Of a stretch of DNA of 64,000 bases, positions 60,662 to 64,000 are shown piece after piece (position 1 is the stretch's first letter; each line of letters opens with the position of its first letter). The notes under the pieces are model-generated. The model made no database searches and was not told the origin of the DNA. It saw nothing but the letters and a program-made list of their open reading frames with translations. Source of the stretch: [Leptolyngbya] sp. JSC-1 (GTDB lineage: Bacteria; Cyanobacteriota; Cyanobacteriia; Elainellales; Elainellaceae); NCBI GenBank assembly GCA_000733415.1, contig KL662191.1, positions 2,865,015 through 2,929,014 on the forward strand, in the 5' to 3' direction. The position numbers and the translations under genes were made by a program.

Positions 60662-62854
60662 ATGAGTAAAATTGATCCTCGGCTTCAGTTGCTCCAACGA
60701 AATCAAACTGTTTTACCAGAGCTAGAAGCAACCGGGCGATTTGCAATAGAGTCTACAGAAACAGGGCCGAAAGTGAAAGTGCTGCTGAAATATCGTGGCA
60801 GCATCACAGATTTAGAACAACGCGGATTAGAAGTTCGGACCGTAGCCGGAGATATTATTTCGGGTGTAATTGAGTTATCGCGATTGAACGCCATTACTGC
60901 CTTACCAGACCTAATTCGGATCGAGAGCGCTCGTCCGATGGTAAGAGAACTGAACCGCAGTGTGCCGGAAATTCGAGCTAACCTCGTTCATACCGGCTCT
61001 CCCGCCTATAAAGGCACAGGCGTTATCATTGGGATTATTGATTCGGGAATTGACTACACTCACGCTAGTTTCAGAAAGCCAGATGGCACCAGCCGGATTC
61101 TGGCAATTTGGGATCAATATTTAGAACCAATTGGAAATGAATCCAGTCCAGCACGTTTTAATCCACGCTATGGGTATGGAGTGGAATACACCAAAGCAGA
61201 AATTGACGCGGCACTGGCGGCAGCTGATCCGTTTAGCATCGTTAGACATGAAGACGACTACTCAGTAGGACACGGCACCCATGTAGCTGGAATTGCCGCT
61301 GGAGACGGGTCAAGCGCTGGTAATGGGCAACCTGCATCTACATTCGTGGGAGTTGCGCCAGAAGCTGACATTATTGTGGTGGCGAATCAGGTTAACTCAG
61401 AAATTTTTGGCGATTCGGCTGAAACATTAGATGCAATTAGCTACATTTTTGATAAAGCCACTGCTTTAGGAAAAGCCGTTGTCATTAACCTGAGCCAGGG
61501 CGATAACTTAGGGCCCCATGATGGAACCAGCCTGTTAGAACAGGGGATTGATAACCTGTTGGGGAACCCTGGCAGAGCGATGGTAAAATCTGCTGGAAAC
61601 GAAGGATCCTTGGGTAGACATGCTAGCGGCTTCGTTGCTGTAGACGGCCAAACTCAGGTGCGGTTTGCGGTAGATGCGAATGATGCCACCTTGAATACAA
61701 TTGACATCTGGTATGCGGGCAGCGATCGGTTTGATATCACCATTACATCCCCTGATCTCAATACCAGTGCAGTTGTGAGACCCGATACTACCACCAGTTT
61801 TACCATGCCCAATGGCAATCAGATTTCGATCGTTTCCGCTATTAATAACCCCAACAACAAAGACAACCAGATCTACATTCAGCAGACGCGTGGTACCAGT
61901 CCGAGCATTCAGCCCGGTAGCTGGTCGTTTACCCTGCGGGGCACAACGGTCACCAACGGTCGGTTTGATGCCTGGATCGAACGGGGGCATCCCGCCAACA
62001 CACCCGAATTTCGGCCACCCCATCGCGATGACACGCTGACGATTTCGATTCCGGGTACTTCTAAAGAAGTGATTGCCGTTGCGTCCTACATTACCTCCGA
62101 TGGTCCAAACAGAGGTAGAATCTCGGCCTTTTCGAGTCGTGGCACCACCCGCGACCGGCGGCTCAAGCCAGAACTTGCGGCTCCGGGTGAAGAAATTACC
62201 GCTGCTTTGGCGGGCGCTAGTGGCGATAACCAATATCAGGGCCTGTCCGGAACCAGTATGGCAGCTCCCCATGTGGCTGGTGTGATTGCTCTGATGCTGC
62301 AACGCAACCGCAGTCTCACCCAGTCCCAAATCCTGGATTACTTGACTAAAACCACGCGGCGAGACAGCTTTACTGGGGCAAGTCCTAATGCAACCTGGGG
62401 CTATGGCAAACTGGACGCCAAAGCAGCGGTCGATCTGGTTACGCCACCTCAATTGAAAGTCGTTTCACTCTACGAATACCATGCTCAAGATCCGGCAGGT
62501 CGCTGGCGCTTCTTCTATAGCAGAGCCGCGGATGTGATGGATGGCTGGACGCGCAGCGGACGAGAGTTTCTGGTGATTGGTGAGAAGGCCGAGGATGCAG
62601 TTCCGGTCTATCGCTTTTCTGCCGATACGCCCTGGCGGTTCCAGTATTCGCGTTCGATCAATGCCGGTGGCGACGGTTGGCACAACGACGGGATTGCCTT
62701 CTACGCCTATGCAAATGCCGCTTTCAACAGACGGCCCATCTATCAATACTCGGCTCCAAATCCCTGGCGGTTCCGCTATTCGCCTGAGGCCAGTTTGCCT
62801 GATCCAGGCTGGCGCAATGACGGCGTAGCGTTCTACATTCCAGCTAGCCGCTAG
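60662..62854 (+). CDS. S8 family serine peptidase (subtilase)
   Basis: 730 residues from the ATG at 60662, with AGGTG five bases upstream; the frame also extends to a GTG at 60584. A propeptide-like region (about 36-95, VRTVAGDI) precedes the catalytic domain. The triad is intact: Asp127 in GIIDSGIDY, His204 in GHGTHVAG, Ser532 in GTSMAAPHVAG; the oxyanion Asn is Asn313 in SAGNEGS. An insertion of about 150 residues lies between Asn313 and Ser532. The C-terminus (about 600-730) holds three copies of a 40-residue repeat with PWRF-YS and GW-NDG-AFY motifs. No signal peptide is seen. It could be cytoplasmic, released on lysis, or exported by an unknown route. Confidence 0.88.
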   Translation: MSKIDPRLQLLQRNQTVLPELEATGRFAIESTETGPKVKVLLKYRGSITDLEQRGLEVRTVAGDIISGVIELSRLNAITALPDLIRIESARPMVRELNRSVPEIRANLVHTGSPAYKGTGVIIGIIDSGIDYTHASFRKPDGTSRILAIWDQYLEPIGNESSPARFNPRYGYGVEYTKAEIDAALAAADPFSIVRHEDDYSVGHGTHVAGIAAGDGSSAGNGQPASTFVGVAPEADIIVVANQVNSEIFGDSAETLDAISYIFDKATALGKAVVINLSQGDNLGPHDGTSLLEQGIDNLLGNPGRAMVKSAGNEGSLGRHASGFVAVDGQTQVRFAVDANDATLNTIDIWYAGSDRFDITITSPDLNTSAVVRPDTTTSFTMPNGNQISIVSAINNPNNKDNQIYIQQTRGTSPSIQPGSWSFTLRGTTVTNGRFDAWIERGHPANTPEFRPPHRDDTLTISIPGTSKEVIAVASYITSDGPNRGRISAFSSRGTTRDRRLKPELAAPGEEITAALAGASGDNQYQGLSGTSMAAPHVAGVIALMLQRNRSLTQSQILDYLTKTTRRDSFTGASPNATWGYGKLDAKAAVDLVTPPQLKVVSLYEYHAQDPAGRWRFFYSRAADVMDGWTRSGREFLVIGEKAEDAVPVYRFSADTPWRFQYSRSINAGGDGWHNDGIAFYAYANAAFNRRPIYQYSAPNPWRFRYSPEASLPDPGWRNDGVAFYIPASR

Positions 62855-62865
62855 TTTCCGGGCCA

Positions 62866-63290
62866 TTAAGTAGCTTGAAATTTAGCCATTAGCCAAGCTA
62901 TAAGCTGACTATCATCCATTTGCCGTTGTTCGATCGCCTCTCGGATAACGGCAATTTCTAAATTCGGTAATACCTGCGATTGCTGAATGCGTTTGCTGCC
63001 GTAATTGATCATTTGAAAGGCAATTATCTCAGCTTTCTCGATATGTTGTGCGACCACCCAATATTCTGAAACACCTAACTCCTCATAAAGCAGGCGTTTT
63101 TACCCAGATCATCATTTAGCGAAGTATCGGCAATTTCAATTGCTAAATCGGGAGGCGGTACCTGATCGAGGTTGACAACCGAACTGCCCTGCGGAGCCAA
63201 CAACGCCCGCTCACCCAGATAATACGACACATCCGGTTGGGCTTCTCGAACGCCAGGCTTCCGGTAGCTGCAATAGCAAACATCACCCAT
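62866..63290 (-). pseudogene. Uma2-family pseudogene broken in an A-run
   Basis: Two neighbouring leftward frames together give a Uma2 protein: an upstream part (to about 63075) with PDVSYYLGERALLAPQG, PPPDLAIEIADTSLNDDLGK and a downstream part (from about 63057) with VVAQHIEKAEIIAFQ and a C-terminal helix. At the junction the run GGTAAAAACG needs one more A; then it reads GKKRLLYEELGVSEYW and joins the second part exactly. The expected N-terminal segment is not visible before 63290, so the 5' part is also eroded. A sequencing error in the A-run is possible. Confidence 0.75.
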
Positions 63291-63474
63291 CTACCCCTAC
63301 ACCCATCCACGAAATCTGTTCGCCTTTCTAAAAATTCTTGATCAAAACCCATTACTGCTGAAATTTTGTGGTATTTATCTTTCAACACCTATCTCAGCAC
63401 TTAATTGTTGGGCTATTTCGCAGCATGAATTTTATCTCTGTAAGTGATTTGTGGTGACTCCCAGTAGGTGACTT

Positions 63475-64000
63475 ATGACATCAACCAATCCTCTGCTCGG
63501 CTGGTTGGTTTTTCTTAGCCTCAGCATTCCCCTCGCTGTTGCAGCCCAAGTCGTTCCAGATGAAACCTTAGGCAACGAGAACTCACGAGTCAGGCGGGCA
63601 ACGGTACGAGGACGAGAGGCCGACTTAATCGAGGGCGGTGCTGCACGCGGTAGAAACCTGTTCCATAGCTTCCGTGAGTTTGGCGTGCCGGAAGGTGATG
63701 CCGCCTATTTTGCTAATCCAACCAACATTGAGAATATTTTTGGTCGCGTCACAGGTAATCATCCATCGAATATTCTAGGCACCCTCGGTGTTGAGGGAGC
63801 CGCGAATTTATTTCTGATGAATCCGAACGGGATTTTGTTTGGTCCGAATGCCAGTTTGGATATCCAGGGATCGTTCATGGGCACAACGGCCAATACCATC
63901 CAATTTGGCGACTTGGGCTGGTTTAGTACCACTGATGGGAATACCCCCGGTTTGCTGACCGTCAATCCTAGTGCCTTCTTTTTCAATCAAGCAGCGAGTC
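63475..64000 (+). CDS. Two-partner secretion (filamentous haemagglutinin N-terminal) protein, partial
   Basis: The first 175 codons of a gene that runs off the window. A signal peptide (MTSTNPLLGWLVFLSLSIPLAVAAQ) follows AGGTGA upstream. The TPS secretion domain is recognised by ARGRNLFHSFREFGVPEG, the NP-T-NIENIFGRVTG motif, LFLMNPNGILFGPNASLDI, and GSFMGTTAN. Proteins of this type are large beta-helix adhesins or toxins passed through a TpsB outer-membrane partner. The TpsB gene and the rest of this protein are outside the window. It is the clearest surface-adhesin candidate here. Confidence 0.88.
   Translation, partial: MTSTNPLLGWLVFLSLSIPLAVAAQVVPDETLGNENSRVRRATVRGREADLIEGGAARGRNLFHSFREFGVPEGDAAYFANPTNIENIFGRVTGNHPSNILGTLGVEGAANLFLMNPNGILFGPNASLDIQGSFMGTTANTIQFGDLGWFSTTDGNTPGLLTVNPSAFFFNQAAS

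Noticed and set aside
61535..62452. 305-codon antisense frame inside the subtilase gene
   Set aside because: It is the shadow of a well-supported catalytic domain with intact triad motifs on the other strand.
1..64000. HIP1 octamer GCGATCGC enrichment
   Set aside because: Only a few copies were noticed (near 10274, 21340 and 23220), which is not clearly above chance.

Overview
The window reads as chromosome of a filamentous, motile cyanobacterium of Leptolyngbya type. The lineage is shown by CP12, the CcsA-type cytochrome c assembly protein, a cyanobacterial gshA, an HmpF/Hmp (PilG-H-I-J) chemosensory cluster, a KGK-type protein, NblR-like regulator, DUF2949, DUF5340 and DUF3352 proteins, and a fused ribBA with the cyanobacterial C-terminal extension. 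A PTPA/PEP-CTERM-like sorting tail points to the Leptolyngbya side. No rRNA, tRNA, CRISPR array or complete insertion sequence was found.

Region by region: 0-7 kb is a surface-sugar block (a Gfo/Idh/MocA oxidoreductase facing four leftward genes: two GT4 glycosyltransferases, one GT2 and a sugar-nucleotide epimerase), with a well-preserved 228-bp MITE-like element between the oxidoreductase and the cluster. 7-16 kb is central metabolism (argC, ribBA, ppc) with a MATE pump and a rhomboid protease. 16-23 kb holds a divergent XisF-like serine recombinase, a DUF3352 protein, ccsB/ccsA behind a foldable leader, a KGK protein and tilS. 23-32 kb is a type IV pilus chemotaxis locus: hmpF divergent from hmpA-hmpB-hmpC-hmpD, with no CheA at the expected next position. 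32-41 kb has a FIST sensor, CP12, tsaE, an ExbB/ExbD pair, a DUF2993 protein, nadK, an NblR-like regulator, a solute-binding protein and a DUF192 lipoprotein.

41-45 kb carries a small, possibly sulfur-related group: a Crp-family regulator, a cysteine dioxygenase, a YdhS-like flavoprotein and a NIL-domain protein, with an NtcA-like palindrome in the control region. 45-57 kb has an aminotransferase, a coiled-coil protein, trpC behind lpdA, an EamA exporter, an unusual transketolase/phosphoketolase-like thiamine-diphosphate enzyme, a Uma2 protein with a heptad-repeat tail, and gshA. From 58 kb the window becomes accessory: a damaged PTPA-CTERM gene, purU, a membrane-anchored small protein that shares a propeptide-like domain with the adjacent subtilase, a Uma2 pseudogene broken in an A-run, and the start of a two-partner-secretion adhesin that runs off the right edge.

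The most interesting signals are the anchored propeptide-like protein paired with a subtilase that has no visible signal peptide, the phosphoketolase-like enzyme that does not match classical phosphoketolase, the cysteine dioxygenase/YdhS/NIL group, and the aspartate-rich repeat linker of the HmpD chemoreceptor. Where the longest open frame begins at a rare start codon or overlaps a neighbour, I chose an internal start and give the reason in the entry.
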